The position numbers were made by a program, and so were the translations under genes. A stretch of DNA of 64,000 bases from Herbaspirillum frisingense GSF30 (GTDB lineage: Bacteria; Pseudomonadota; Gammaproteobacteria; Burkholderiales; Burkholderiaceae_D). This document shows positions 48,506 to 57,500 of the stretch, one piece after another (the stretch's first letter is position 1; each line of letters begins with the position of its first letter). A model generated the notes under the pieces. That model saw only the letters and a list, made by a program, of their open reading frames with translations, was not told the origin of the DNA and did no database searches. The DNA is taken from positions 124,001-188,000 of the forward strand of contig NZ_AEEC02000004.1 in the NCBI RefSeq assembly GCF_000300975.2. The letters run 5' to 3'.

Positions 48506-49141
48506 CTAGCGGGACTCGCGCTCCCTGCGTGCACAACAGGCCCGCATGTAGCCGCGTAATTCATCAAAATTGACCGGTTTGGGGAAGAACACCACCCCTG
48601 CCGGAATACCGCCACGCTGCGCCATCTCGTCCTGATCCAGGCTGCTGACGATGGCGATGCTCACATCGCGCAGTTGTGGATCGTTGAGGATGGTCTTGAC
48701 CACTTCGTAGCCGTCCATGCCTTCCATCACGATATCGGCCAGCACCACGTCGGGTTTGCTGCGCGCGATCTCCAGCAATGCCTTGTAACCGTTGTCGCAA
48801 TAGACCAGATCCAGCGGCAGCCCCCAGGAACCGAGCGCGCTTGCATACAGCTCGCGTTGCAGGCGGTTGTCCTCGATCACCAGTACAGCGGTGCGGCCAT
48901 TGCCAGGGCGCGGTGCCGGCGCGTTGCGACTGTACTCGGCAGCGTCGCCGGAGCTACCCGGCGTGGCCTTGTAGGCATGCACGGCAGCCAGCGGAATGCG
49001 ACGGTGACCGCCCTTGGTCTTCCAGGCTTCGATGATGCCGGCCTCGACCAGTTGCTGAACGGAGGACACCGAAATGCCCAGGATATGGGCCGCTTCCTGC
49101 GTGGTGCAGACCTCGGAGCTGATTGTCTTTGCGGTTTTCAT
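48506..49141 (-). CDS. Regulator with MerR/excisionase-type HTH and receiver domain
   Basis: 211 aa from ATG 49141. The N-terminal helix-turn-helix of the excisionase (HTH_17) type, CTTQEAAHILGISVSSVQQL (12-31) with the wing KTKGGHRRIPLAAVHAY, is joined by a Pro/Asn linker to a receiver (about 84-205) with E90-D91, D136 in DVVLADIVMEGMDGYEV and Lys in FFPKPVNF. Putting the DNA-binding domain first is unusual for response regulators. It is the first gene of a minus-strand run with two kinases and the HPt, so it is the likely output. The ATTTG repeat motif lies 20 nt upstream of its start. Confidence 0.9.
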   Translation of the reverse strand: MKTAKTISSEVCTTQEAAHILGISVSSVQQLVEAGIIEAWKTKGGHRRIPLAAVHAYKATPGSSGDAAEYSRNAPAPRPGNGRTAVLVIEDNRLQRELYASALGSWGLPLDLVYCDNGYKALLEIARSKPDVVLADIVMEGMDGYEVVKTILNDPQLRDVSIAIVSSLDQDEMAQRGGIPAGVVFFPKPVNFDELRGYMRACCARRERESR

Positions 49142-49161
49142 AAATCCATTATCGGTATTTT

Positions 49162-49178
49162 GCACAAATAAATCAAAT
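49162..49178. promoter_or_regulatory. ATTTG repeat motif, copy 3
   Basis: Plus strand GCACAAATAAATCAAAT, which on the minus strand contains ATTTG-ATTT-ATTTG-TGC. It is 20 nt upstream of the HTH-REC start codon, a place where binding would block expression. The 49142-49210 region is AT-rich with further AAATTT blocks. The remainder to 49379 holds nothing I can name. Confidence 0.55.
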
Positions 49179-49379
49179 TTGTTAGATAAAATTTGAATTC
49201 GGTATAATCGGTTTTCGACGAAAAGCAACAGTGATGCCGCGCAGTCGGCTTTGGCGGCCGCATCAAGCAGGGAATTTCGTGAGTTCGTCAGATTTTGTGT
49301 ATTTTGCCTGCTTTTGGGCAATCCAGCACAAGTTATCGGCCGGCGGGAGTTTCCCCGAACGATACTGGGCCAGCAGGCC

Positions 49380-50942
49380 CTAGAGACTGTCCAGGCGAGC
49401 GCGCAGGGTGGCGGCCTGTTCCTGCAGGCGGGTGATATCGGCCTGGTCCATCTTCTTGAGTTGCTGGTAGGCCATGCCCATGCGCGGGTTGTTGCCGAAG
49501 GTGGAACGGTGGCGCAGGAAAAAATCCCAGTACAAGGCATTGAAGGGGCAGGCGTCCTCGCCGGTCTTCTGCTTGGGATCGTAGGCGCAGCCCTGGCAAT
49601 AGTCGCTCATGCGCCCGATATAGGCGGCGCTGCTGACATAGGGCTTGGTGGCGATGATGCCGCCGTCGGCCCATTGGCTCATGCCCAGGGTGTTGGGCAG
49701 TTCCACCCATTCGAAGGCATCGATATAGATGCCCAGGTACCAGTGGTGCAGTTCCTTGGGGTCCAGTCCGGCCAGCAGGGCGAAGTTGCCGATGACCATC
49801 AGGCGCTGGATGTGATGCGCATGTGCCGTCTGCAACGACTGGCCGATGGCGTGCTGCAGGCAGCGCATGCGGGTCTGGCCGGTCCAGAACCAGGCCGGCA
49901 GCGGCAGCCGGTGTGCCAGGGCATTGCGTTCGTCATAGCCGGGCATCTGCGACCAGTAGATGCCCCGCACGTATTCGCGCCAGCCGATGATCTGGCGGAT
50001 GAAGCCCTCCACCGCCGCCAGCGGCGCATCGCCATCGCGATAGGCCTGCTCGGCGCGACGGACCACCTCCAGCGGCTGCAACATCTTGACGTTGAGCGCG
50101 AACGACAGCAGCGAGTGGAACAGGCGCTGGGCCCGGCTGCTCATCGCGTCTTCATAGTCGCCGAAGCAGGGCAGCACGCGGGTGATGAAATGCTCCAGGT
50201 GCTGCAGGGCTTCGTCGCGATCCAGTGGCCAGCGCAACTGGTTGGCCTGCGGCTCGCCGAAGCTGGCCACGCCCTGTTGCTGCAGCATCTGCCATAGCGC
50301 GCCGTGGTCGTGCGGTGCGCGCCAGTCTTCCGGTTCGGGCGGAGTACCGGGCCAGCGCTTGCGATTGTCGTGGTCGAAATTCCATTGACCGCCCTCGGGC
50401 TGGCCGGCCGCATCGAGCAGCAGTTCGAAGCGGCGGCGCATCTGCCGGTAGAAGTGTTCCATCAGCCATTGCTTGCGCCCGGCGAAGAGGCGCGGCAGTT
50501 CATGGCGGGCGGTGAGGAAGTGCTCGGTATCGACCACAGTCGCCGGCAGCGCCTGGCCCTCGGCCCATTGTTGCAAGGTCTGGTCGACCCGCCATTCATC
50601 CGGCGCCTGCCATTGCACCTCCTGGGCCTGGTAGTGGGTCACCAGGGCCGACAGGTTGGCCTCCAGCGACTGGCGGTTGCTGGCATCGTCCAGGCTGATG
50701 TAGCGCACCCGGTGGCCGTCGGCGCGCAGGCGCGCGGCAAAGGCACGCATGGCGGCGAAGATGGCCAGGATCTTCTGCGCGTGGTGCAGCACGTAGTCGG
50801 TTTCCGAACGGACTTCCATGAGCACGTAGACCACCTCGGGATCGACGGTATCGAACCAGGAGTGCAGCGGGTTGAGCTGGTCACCCAGGACCAGGCGCAG
50901 AGTGCGGGCCGGATGGAACGAGGACGTGTCTTTCTTCTTCAT
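49380..50942 (-). CDS. Iron-sulfur bacterial photolyase/cryptochrome (PhrB-like)
   Basis: 520 aa of the FeS-BCP group, DNA repair flavoproteins that fix (6-4) photoproducts with light. It opens RTLRLVLGDQLNPLHSWF. The four [4Fe-4S] cysteines are in place: one near residue 358 (RMRCLQHAIG), two in DYCQGC (about 445), one in GEDACPFN (about 460). FAD-pocket and family motifs RLMVIGNFALLAGLD, EWVELPNTLGMSQW and KPYVSSAAYI are present. It heads a three-gene minus-strand order with an MFS permease (9 nt away) and a chalcone-isomerase-like gene upstream, as in light- or oxidative-stress loci of other proteobacteria. Confidence 0.93.
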   Translation of the reverse strand: MKKKDTSSFHPARTLRLVLGDQLNPLHSWFDTVDPEVVYVLMEVRSETDYVLHHAQKILAIFAAMRAFAARLRADGHRVRYISLDDASNRQSLEANLSALVTHYQAQEVQWQAPDEWRVDQTLQQWAEGQALPATVVDTEHFLTARHELPRLFAGRKQWLMEHFYRQMRRRFELLLDAAGQPEGGQWNFDHDNRKRWPGTPPEPEDWRAPHDHGALWQMLQQQGVASFGEPQANQLRWPLDRDEALQHLEHFITRVLPCFGDYEDAMSSRAQRLFHSLLSFALNVKMLQPLEVVRRAEQAYRDGDAPLAAVEGFIRQIIGWREYVRGIYWSQMPGYDERNALAHRLPLPAWFWTGQTRMRCLQHAIGQSLQTAHAHHIQRLMVIGNFALLAGLDPKELHHWYLGIYIDAFEWVELPNTLGMSQWADGGIIATKPYVSSAAYIGRMSDYCQGCAYDPKQKTGEDACPFNALYWDFFLRHRSTFGNNPRMGMAYQQLKKMDQADITRLQEQAATLRARLDSL

Positions 50943-50951
50943 GCTGATGCG

Positions 50952-52196
50952 TCAAAAAGGATGCCTGCGCCCATAGCGGCTCAGTGCCACGAAGGCGCAG
51001 AGCTTGAGCAGGCAGGGCAGGGCGGCATAGACCAGGGGCAGGCTGGTGCCGGGGCCCTGGCCAGGGTGGTAATCCAGGGCCGACAGGATGGGGAGCGCGA
51101 TGCCGGCCAGGGCCAGCGCCAGCTTGCCCAGCATGGTGAGGATGCCAAAGGCCGCGCCCACCGAGCCGCGCCCGGTGACGACCCGCGCTAGCAAGACCGG
51201 CGGCAGCAGCAGGTCGGCGCCCAGTGCGGCACCGGTGGCCAAACACACGGCAAGGAAGGCGAGGCGATCGCCCGGCCCCAGCCACGCCGCGCCGATGAAG
51301 CCCGCGGTCGATAGCAGCATGGCCAGGCGCCAGCAGGCCACCGCGCCGACCTTGCGCGCCAGTGCACTCCACAGCGGCAGGCCCAGCGCGGCCGCGCCGA
51401 AATAGGCGGCCAGGAACAGGCCGGCGAGGGCCTTCTCCTGCAATTGATCTTCGATGAAGAACAGCGCCAGCGTGGCCGGAATGGCAGCCGACAGGGCATT
51501 GAGCAGATAGGGGGGCAACAGGGCGCGGAAGGCGCGATTGGCCCACAGGCTGGTCAGCGCCTGTCGCCACGGCTGCCCGGCTGCCACGGTGGGCGGCGCA
51601 GGCTGGCGCAGCAACAGCACTAGCGCCACGCCCAGCACGGCGGCAAAGAACAGGCAATACATATTGAGACGGGCCGCTACCTGCGCCGGGTCGGCGGCCA
51701 GGATGCCCACCGGCACCACGCTGGCCACGATCACCCCGACCAACCCGGCCGCCTCGCGCCAGGCCACGGCGCGCAGACCATCGTCAGGCAGGCGCGAGCC
51801 CCATGACAGGTAGGCGATGCTCAGCATGCTGTGCGCGCCATAGGCCAGCACCAGCATGCCGACCAGCCAGGGCATGGCGGCCTGGGGCGTGGCGGGAGGA
51901 TTCCACAGGCAGACGAAAGCCAGTGCCAGCACCAGCGCGGCCAGGCCCATCCAGCGCTTCTGGCGTTGCGCCGAGTGATCCAGCAGATGACCGAAGAGCG
52001 GGTCCTGCAGCATGTCCAGCAGGCGTGCGGCAAACAAGACCCACCCCAGCGGGGCCAGTGCCACGCCGACATGGCTGGCGTAATACGCCGGCAGCTGTAC
52101 GAACAGCGGCAGCGCCGCCATCGCCAGCGGTGCGCCCAGCATACCGTAGGCCGGGTCGTGCCAGCGCCCGGGCAGGCAGGCGGTGCCTGCACTCAA
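50952..52196 (-). CDS. MFS permease, GPH/MFS_2 type
   Basis: 414 aa with about 12 helices and the pattern of the glycoside-pentoside-hexuronide group: LLDMLQDPLFGHLLDHS in the first loop (about 58-75), YGAHSMLSIAYLSWGSRL, and a similar second half. Relatives move sugars with cations, but copies inside photolyase/chalcone-isomerase clusters are of unknown substrate, perhaps a lipid or pigment-related solute. It overlaps the chalcone-isomerase-like gene by 4 nt (ATGA) and precedes the photolyase by 9 nt. Confidence 0.85.
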   Translation of the reverse strand: MSAGTACLPGRWHDPAYGMLGAPLAMAALPLFVQLPAYYASHVGVALAPLGWVLFAARLLDMLQDPLFGHLLDHSAQRQKRWMGLAALVLALAFVCLWNPPATPQAAMPWLVGMLVLAYGAHSMLSIAYLSWGSRLPDDGLRAVAWREAAGLVGVIVASVVPVGILAADPAQVAARLNMYCLFFAAVLGVALVLLLRQPAPPTVAAGQPWRQALTSLWANRAFRALLPPYLLNALSAAIPATLALFFIEDQLQEKALAGLFLAAYFGAAALGLPLWSALARKVGAVACWRLAMLLSTAGFIGAAWLGPGDRLAFLAVCLATGAALGADLLLPPVLLARVVTGRGSVGAAFGILTMLGKLALALAGIALPILSALDYHPGQGPGTSLPLVYAALPCLLKLCAFVALSRYGRRHPF

Positions 52197-52804
52197 GGCG
52201 TTTCCCCCAGCAGGCGGCGTCGCAGGCTGTCGTCACGGCTGGGCTGGCCGAGCCAGATATTGAAGAAGGCGCGTGCCAGTTCGGGATCGGCGATCTCGGC
52301 CAGCAGCTTGTTCCTGTCATAGAGCCGCATGCCACGTCGGGGCAGATAGACGCCCACCAGTTCATCGCCATCGGCGACATCGACGAAGGCGCGGCTGAGC
52401 TCGCTCTTCCAGCGCGCCAGCGTGGGGCCGGGGATCGGCGCCGGATTCATGCGCTGGATTTCGTCGATGGAGGTATTGGCCAGCCGGTCGCGGCTGATGC
52501 CGACCTTGTAATCCAGTTGCAGCGCGAAAGGCTGGTTGTCGTCCAGCGGGCGCTGCGGCGCCCACAGGGTGGCGTCATAGATGCGCAGGCCCAGCCAGCG
52601 CATGGTGCCGCTGCCCACGGTCTGCGCCTGCGGCAGCACTTCGCGCCAGGGTGGGGTGGCTTGCGGAGCGGCCTGCGCGAAGGCGGTCCCGGCCAGGGAG
52701 AGTTGCAGGCCCAGAGCGATGCCTGTCATCAGGCGCCGCCGGCAAGACAAAGACAGGGAGGCAAACAGGGTGAACAGGGCGGTAGCGATGGACATGCGAG
52801 TCAT
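52193..52804 (-). CDS. Exported chalcone-isomerase-like protein
   Basis: 203 aa. A signal-type segment (TGIALGLQLSLAGTAFAQA, about 27-45) is preceded by a second hydrophobic stretch, so the true start may be at an internal Met (RRLMTGIALG, residue 26). The body carries the chalcone isomerase-like fold seen in bacterial periplasmic proteins: GSGTMRWLGLRIYDATLWAP, LQLDYKVGISRDRLANTS, VGVYLPRRGMRLYDRNK. Bacterial members are not flavonoid enzymes with certainty, and fatty-acid binding is one suggestion. First gene of the photolyase operon; promoter sequences must lie in 52805-52940, where TCGGTATT occurs twice. Confidence 0.85.
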   Translation of the reverse strand: MTRMSIATALFTLFASLSLSCRRRLMTGIALGLQLSLAGTAFAQAAPQATPPWREVLPQAQTVGSGTMRWLGLRIYDATLWAPQRPLDDNQPFALQLDYKVGISRDRLANTSIDEIQRMNPAPIPGPTLARWKSELSRAFVDVADGDELVGVYLPRRGMRLYDRNKLLAEIADPELARAFFNIWLGQPSRDDSLRRRLLGETP

Positions 52805-52940
52805 TCCTCGTGGCGAAGGTCGGGGGCGCCAATGCGCGGCGCTTCACTTTGGTCGCTAGATTACTACCAAAGAAAGATGAACGCTACTGCTCGGTATTTT
52901 TTATTTACCAATCGGTATTATGGTGTTCGAGCCAGACCGT

Positions 52941-53858
52941 TCAGCGCGTCCATTTGCGTTCGTAGTCCATCTCCTCGAAGTGCTGGACCAGGAAATCGAT
53001 GAACACCCGGACCTTGGCCGGCAGGTGCTTGCGCCCCTGGTAGGCGATATTGATGGTCAGGCGCGGCAGGTCCCAGTCATCCAGCACCGGCACCAGCCGG
53101 CCGGCGACGACGTCGTCGTAGATGATGTAATTGGGCTGGATCAGGATGCCCAGCCCCTCCAGCGCGGCGGCCCGGATGATCTGGCCGTCGTTGGATTGCA
53201 TCAGGGCGCTGATCTCCAGCGTGCGTTCACCGGCCTGGCGGTGGTGAAAGCGCAGGCTGTTGGGCTGGTTGGCATGGCTGTAGACCAGCAGGTCGTGCAT
53301 GGCCAGGTCCTCCAGCGTGCGCGGTACGCCACGTGCGGCCAGGTAACCCGGAGCGGCGGCCAGGATGCGGCGGGTCGAGGCCAGGCGGCGCACGGCGATG
53401 TTGGAATCCGGTTCGAACTCGCGGGTGCGGATGGCCACATCGATGCCACTGTCGAGCAGGTCGACATAGCGATTGGCCGCCACCAGGTCCAGCGTGATGT
53501 CCGGATAGAGCCGGTGAAAGCGCGGCAGGATGGGGCTGATGTGCTTCATGCAGAACGACAGCGAGGAGGTCACCCGTAGCATGCCGCTGGGCGCCACGCT
53601 ATTGGCGTTGACCAGTTCCTCCGCCTCCTTCATCTGCACCAGGGCCGCCTTGCATTGGCGGTAGAAGGCTTCGCCGGTCTGGCTCAGCCCCAGCCGGCGC
53701 GTGCTGCGCTCCACCAGGCGTGCGCCCAGGCGTTCTTCCAGCGCCGCCAGGCTGCGGCTGGCCGCAGCGTTGGACATGCCCAGCACCTCTGCCGCACGCG
53801 ACAGGCTGCCCAGTTCGGCCACCTGCACGAAGAGTTCGAATTGGCTCCAGCGGTCCAC
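52941..53858 (-). CDS. LysR-family regulator of the hydroxyquinol operon (probable)
   Basis: 305 aa, N-terminal winged helix (WSQFELFVQVAELGSLSRAA, then EVLGMSNAAASRSLAALEER) and LysR effector domain. It belongs to the CrgA/PecT-like subgroup (STRRLGLSQTGEAFYRQCK). Divergent from the ring-cleavage dioxygenase at 53988 with a perfect inverted repeat between them, so it is the likely local regulator, responding to a pathway intermediate. Effector unknown. Confidence 0.92.
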   Translation of the reverse strand: MDRWSQFELFVQVAELGSLSRAAEVLGMSNAAASRSLAALEERLGARLVERSTRRLGLSQTGEAFYRQCKAALVQMKEAEELVNANSVAPSGMLRVTSSLSFCMKHISPILPRFHRLYPDITLDLVAANRYVDLLDSGIDVAIRTREFEPDSNIAVRRLASTRRILAAAPGYLAARGVPRTLEDLAMHDLLVYSHANQPNSLRFHHRQAGERTLEISALMQSNDGQIIRAAALEGLGILIQPNYIIYDDVVAGRLVPVLDDWDLPRLTINIAYQGRKHLPAKVRVFIDFLVQHFEEMDYERKWTR

Positions 53859-53880
53859 CCGGGTCTCCCGTCATGGCCGG

Positions 53881-53899
53881 GTGGAAAACAGTTTTCCAC
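53881..53899. promoter_or_regulatory. Palindromic operator between LysR gene and hydroxyquinol operon
   Basis: GTGGAAAA-CAG-TTTTCCAC, perfect 8-bp arms, centred about 98 nt before the dioxygenase ATG and 32 nt from the LysR start. The size and placement fit a LysR recognition site. Confidence 0.65.
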
Positions 53900-53987
53900 T
53901 TCCGGCATATATCCCTCCAGAAAACCGGCCTATATTAACGCCCAGCGGAAAAATCCGGACGATCCACCCAAAATAAGCGAGGAGACC

Positions 53988-54854
53988 ATGCTCAACCTGA
54001 ACGAAGACACCATCACCCAGGCCGTGCTGGCCCGCCATGCAGGCATGCCCGACGAGCGCCTGCGGCAGATCATGACCAGCCTGGTGCAACACCTGCACGC
54101 CTTCGCCCGCGAGGTCAAGCTGACCGAGGAAGAATGGTTCGAGGGCATCCGGTTTCTCACCGAGACCGGCCAGATGTGTTCCGACAAGCGCCAGGAATTC
54201 ATCCTCCTCTCCGACACCCTGGGCCTGTCCACGCTGGTGATGGCGCAGCAGAACCACAAGCCCGCCGGTTGCACCGAGGCCACGGTGTTCGGTCCTTTCC
54301 ATGTCGAGAATTCACCGCGCTACGAACTGGGTGCCGACATCGCCAACGGCGCACGGGGCGAGCCCTGCTTTGTCAGTGGCAGTGTGCGCGGACTGGATGG
54401 GCAGCCGCTGGCCCATGCCACGCTGGAAGTCTGGCAGGCCGACGAGGATGGCTTCTACGACGTGCAGTATCCAGACCTGGACCAGCTGCAAGCCCGTGGC
54501 ACCCTGCAGACCGACGCCCAGGGGCGCTTCCATTTCCGCAGCATCCTGGCCAACTCCTATCCCATCCCGCATGATGGCCCGGTAGGGCGGATGCTGGACA
54601 AGCTGGGCCGGCATCCATGGCGCCCGGCCCACCTGCACTTTCGTATCCGGGCCGAGGGATATGAAACATTGATCACCCACGTGTTCCGCCGCGGCGACCA
54701 CTACCTGGACTCGGATGCCGTGTTCGGCGTGCGTTCCACGCTGATTGCCGACTGGCCGCGCCATGAAGCGGGCATCGCCCCCGATGGCAGCCATTGCGAG
54801 CAGCCCTTCTACACGCTGCACTATGATTTCATCCTCAATCCCCAGCGCAACTGA
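53988..54854 (+). CDS. Intradiol dioxygenase, probable hydroxyquinol 1,2-dioxygenase
   Basis: 288 aa, non-heme Fe(III) enzyme that opens hydroxyquinol (1,2,4-benzenetriol) to maleylacetate. Iron ligands: Y157 in DGFYDVQ, Y191 in SYPIPHDGP, H215 and H217 in PAHLHFRI. The N-terminal helical dimer domain (1-100) includes GQMCSDKRQEFILLSDTLGLS, a pattern of hydroxyquinol rather than catechol enzymes. GAGGAGA precedes ATG 53988. The next gene is maleylacetate reductase, the following step of the same pathway, which makes hydroxyquinol the best substrate guess. The frame is open further upstream but without homology. Confidence 0.9.
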   Translation: MLNLNEDTITQAVLARHAGMPDERLRQIMTSLVQHLHAFAREVKLTEEEWFEGIRFLTETGQMCSDKRQEFILLSDTLGLSTLVMAQQNHKPAGCTEATVFGPFHVENSPRYELGADIANGARGEPCFVSGSVRGLDGQPLAHATLEVWQADEDGFYDVQYPDLDQLQARGTLQTDAQGRFHFRSILANSYPIPHDGPVGRMLDKLGRHPWRPAHLHFRIRAEGYETLITHVFRRGDHYLDSDAVFGVRSTLIADWPRHEAGIAPDGSHCEQPFYTLHYDFILNPQRN

Positions 54855-54866
54855 ACCGAGACCGCC

Positions 54867-55934
54867 ATGCAAGCCTTTACCTACACCAGCGCTGCCGCCC
54901 GTGTGATCTTCGGCGCCGGCAGCCTGCAACATCTGGTCCGCGAAACCGAGCAGCTGGGCGCACGCCGCGCGCTGGTGCTGTGCACCCCGGGCCAGCGTGC
55001 CGAGGCCGAACGCGTGGCCGCGCTGATCGGCGAGCGCTGCGCCGGCATCTTCGACCAGGCCGTCATGCATGTGCCCATCGAGACCGCGCGCCACGCCCGC
55101 GAAGTCGCCCGCGAACTGGAGGCCGACTGCGCCATCGCCATCGGCGGCGGTTCCACCATGGGCCTGGGCAAGGCCATTGCGCTGGAATCGGATTTGCCCA
55201 TCCTGGCCATCCCGACCACCTATGCCGGCAGCGAGATGACGCCGATCTACGGCATCACCGAAGCCGGCCTCAAGAAGACCGGGCGCGATGTGCGCGTCTT
55301 GCCGCGCACGGTGATCTACGATCCCGAGTTGAGCCTGGGCCTGCCGCTGCCCTTGTCGGTCACCAGCGGCATCAATGCCATGGCGCATGCGGCCGAGGGT
55401 TTGTACGCGGCCGATGCCAATCCCATCATGTCGATGCTGGCCGAGGAGGGTATCCGCGCACTGGCCGAAGGGCTGCCGCAGATCGTCCTGCGCGCCGATG
55501 ACCTGGATGCCCGCAGCCAATGCCTGTACGGCGCCTGGCTGTGCGGGACGGTGCTGGGCAATGTCGGCATGTCGCTGCATCACAAGCTGTGCCACACGCT
55601 GGGCGGCAGCTACAACCTGCCGCATGCCGAGACCCACACCGTGATCCTGCCGCATGCACTGGCCTACAATGCGCCGGCCGCGCCGCAAGCTATGCAGCGC
55701 ATCGCCCGCGCCCTCGGTAGCGGGGACGCGGCACAGGGCGTGCATGCGCTGGCGCGCGCGCTGCAGGCGCCCTTGTCGCTGCGCGAGCTGGGCATGCCCT
55801 ATGAAGAGCTTGATCGCTGCACCGATATCGCCTTGCAGAATGCCTATGCCAATCCACGTCCGCTGGAGCGGGCCGCCTTGCGCGCCTTGCTGGAAAATGC
55901 CTGGCATGGCCATCCACCGGGTGCGGGGAACTGA
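54867..55934 (+). CDS. Maleylacetate reductase
   Basis: 355-aa iron-alcohol-dehydrogenase-fold enzyme that reduces maleylacetate to 3-oxoadipate with NAD(P)H. Cofactor motif AIGGGSTMGLGKAIAL (about 91-106), IPTTYAGSEMTPIYG (about 113-127), and the active-site stretch LHHKLCHTLGG with HAETHTVILP. Length and motifs match the family. It starts 12 nt after the dioxygenase stop. The product enters the beta-ketoadipate pathway, whose later genes are not in this window. Confidence 0.93.
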   Translation: MQAFTYTSAAARVIFGAGSLQHLVRETEQLGARRALVLCTPGQRAEAERVAALIGERCAGIFDQAVMHVPIETARHAREVARELEADCAIAIGGGSTMGLGKAIALESDLPILAIPTTYAGSEMTPIYGITEAGLKKTGRDVRVLPRTVIYDPELSLGLPLPLSVTSGINAMAHAAEGLYAADANPIMSMLAEEGIRALAEGLPQIVLRADDLDARSQCLYGAWLCGTVLGNVGMSLHHKLCHTLGGSYNLPHAETHTVILPHALAYNAPAAPQAMQRIARALGSGDAAQGVHALARALQAPLSLRELGMPYEELDRCTDIALQNAYANPRPLERAALRALLENAWHGHPPGAGN

Positions 55935-55935
55935 G

Positions 55936-56244
55936 ATGGCAGTTCGGCACATCGTGATGTGGGACATCCAGGGCGAGCGCGGTAGCGCGCCGCATCTGGC
56001 CAATGTCGAACAGGTCAGGCAAGCCTTCGAAGGGCTGGCCGGCCGCATTCCCGGCCTGCGCCATCTGGAGGTCGGCACCGACGTCAGTGGCGTCGATTAC
56101 GCCTGTGACGTGGTGCTGGTCACGGAATTCGACAGCGCCGAGGCCTTGCGTGCCTATGCCGACCATCCCGCCCACCTGGCCGTGCGCCAGCAACTGGGCA
56201 GCCTGCGCATCGCGCGGCATCAGGTGGATTATCCGGTGCGCTGA
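55936..56244 (+). CDS. Dabb-domain (stress-response A/B barrel) protein
   Basis: 102 aa, ATG 55936 one base after the maleylacetate reductase stop. Opening VRHIVMWDI, then LRHLEVGTDVS, DVVLVTEFDSAEALRAYADHPAH and the end QVDYPVR fit the Dabb dimeric ferredoxin-like barrel. Such proteins act as small cyclases, decarboxylases or of unknown role in aromatic pathways. Last gene of the operon. It could act on a ring-cleavage intermediate, which is an inference from place. Confidence 0.85.
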   Translation: MAVRHIVMWDIQGERGSAPHLANVEQVRQAFEGLAGRIPGLRHLEVGTDVSGVDYACDVVLVTEFDSAEALRAYADHPAHLAVRQQLGSLRIARHQVDYPVR

Positions 56245-56306
56245 GAAGCGACCAAAAGCCGGGCTGAAAGGCTGCGCAAAAGTGGCAGACGCGCCACGCC
56301 CATCGA

Positions 56307-57290
56307 TCAGCGCAGCAGCAGGTGACCGATGGCGGCGCGTTCTTCCATCAGTTCATCGACGGCCCCCTGCAGGCGTTCACGTGCGAACGCGTCGATCGCC
56401 AGGCCGGTGATACGTTCAATGCGACCTTCTTCGCAGCGCACTGGCACGCCAAAGAAAATCCCTTCCGGAATATCGTAGTCGCCATTGGAGGGCAGGCTCA
56501 TTGATACCCACCGGCCGTGGCTGCCGCAGACCCAGTCACGCATGTGGTCCACCGCCGCACTGGCGGCTGATGCCGCTGATGATTTGCCGCGGGCTTCAAT
56601 CACCGCACTGCCACGTTGTGCCACGCGGGGAATGAAGACTTCCCGATTCCATTGCTCATCCTGGATACGCAGGGGCACCGGCTCGCCTCCGACCAGCGCG
56701 AAGCGATAGTCGGCATACATGGTGGGTGAGTGATTGCCCCACACCATCACCTGCTCCAGGCTATCCACCGGTTCGCCCAGGCGCGTGGCCAGCATGGCGC
56801 GAGCCCGATTGTGGTCCAGTCGCATCATCGCGCTGAAGCAGGCGGGGGCGAGGTCGGGGGCGGCACTCATGGCGATGAGGGCATTGGTATTGGCCGGGTT
56901 GCCGACCACCAGCACCTTGACCGAGCGGCTGGCAACGGCATTGAGTGCGCGCCCCTGCTGGGCGAAGATGTTGGCGTTGGCTGCCAGCAGGTCGCGCCGT
57001 TCCATGCCCTTCTGGCGCGGCTGTGCGCCGACCAGGATGGCGTGATCGACCTGATCGAAGGCGCGCTCTGCGTCATCCGTGCAGACGATACCCCGCAGCA
57101 GCGGGAAGGCGCAGTCCTGCAATTCCATTTCCACGCCGCGCAATGCCGGCTGCGCCGCAGGGACATCCAGCAAGCGCAGGCTGACCGGCTGGTCTGGCCC
57201 CAGCATGTCGCCGTTGGCGATGCGAAAGACCAGTGAATAACCGATTTGACCGGCGGCGCCGGTGATGGCGATGTGCTTGATTGGCTTCAT
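56307..57290 (-). CDS. mdh: Malate dehydrogenase
   Basis: 327-aa NAD-dependent enzyme, malate to oxaloacetate, of the MDH type 2 group. NAD motif [12 protein letters not shown] (9-20), substrate arginines in [15 protein letters not shown] and [10 protein letters not shown], catalytic His in [11 protein letters not shown] (about 188), NPANTNA loop. ATG 57290 was chosen by homology; the frame is open to 57410. It is a single gene convergent to the hydroxyquinol operon, not within a TCA cluster, so it may be a second copy. Confidence 0.93.
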   Translation of the reverse strand: MKPIKHIAITGAAGQIGYSLVFRIANGDMLGPDQPVSLRLLDVPAAQPALRGVEMELQDCAFPLLRGIVCTDDAERAFDQVDHAILVGAQPRQKGMERRDLLAANANIFAQQGRALNAVASRSVKVLVVGNPANTNALIAMSAAPDLAPACFSAMMRLDHNRARAMLATRLGEPVDSLEQVMVWGNHSPTMYADYRFALVGGEPVPLRIQDEQWNREVFIPRVAQRGSAVIEARGKSSAASAASAAVDHMRDWVCGSHGRWVSMSLPSNGDYDIPEGIFFGVPVRCEEGRIERITGLAIDAFARERLQGAVDELMEERAAIGHLLLR

Positions 57291-57500
57291 GATGGACTCA
57301 TAGTTGATGAATGGGAGGCCCGGTGCAGCAGAAATCGAATCTGAAGCTTCGACCTCCACCGCCCGTCTTGCCTGGACTGTTCTCGCAGACCGTGAATCCA
57401 CTTTACGCACGTCTGATGAAGCTGTAAAACAACTTAATCTGTTTTGATCAACCTACAAAAAAGGTAGATATTTGCCTCGGTATTGCTGTCTCCCGACCGC

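Noticed and set aside
54312-56078. A minus-strand open frame of 588 codons across the hydroxyquinol operon
   Set aside because: Antisense shadow of the dioxygenase, maleylacetate reductase and Dabb genes; no family features.
57450-57475. CTAC/GTAG hairpin with an A/T-rich loop near the SDR 3' end
   Set aside because: Only four paired bases; too weak for a terminator.
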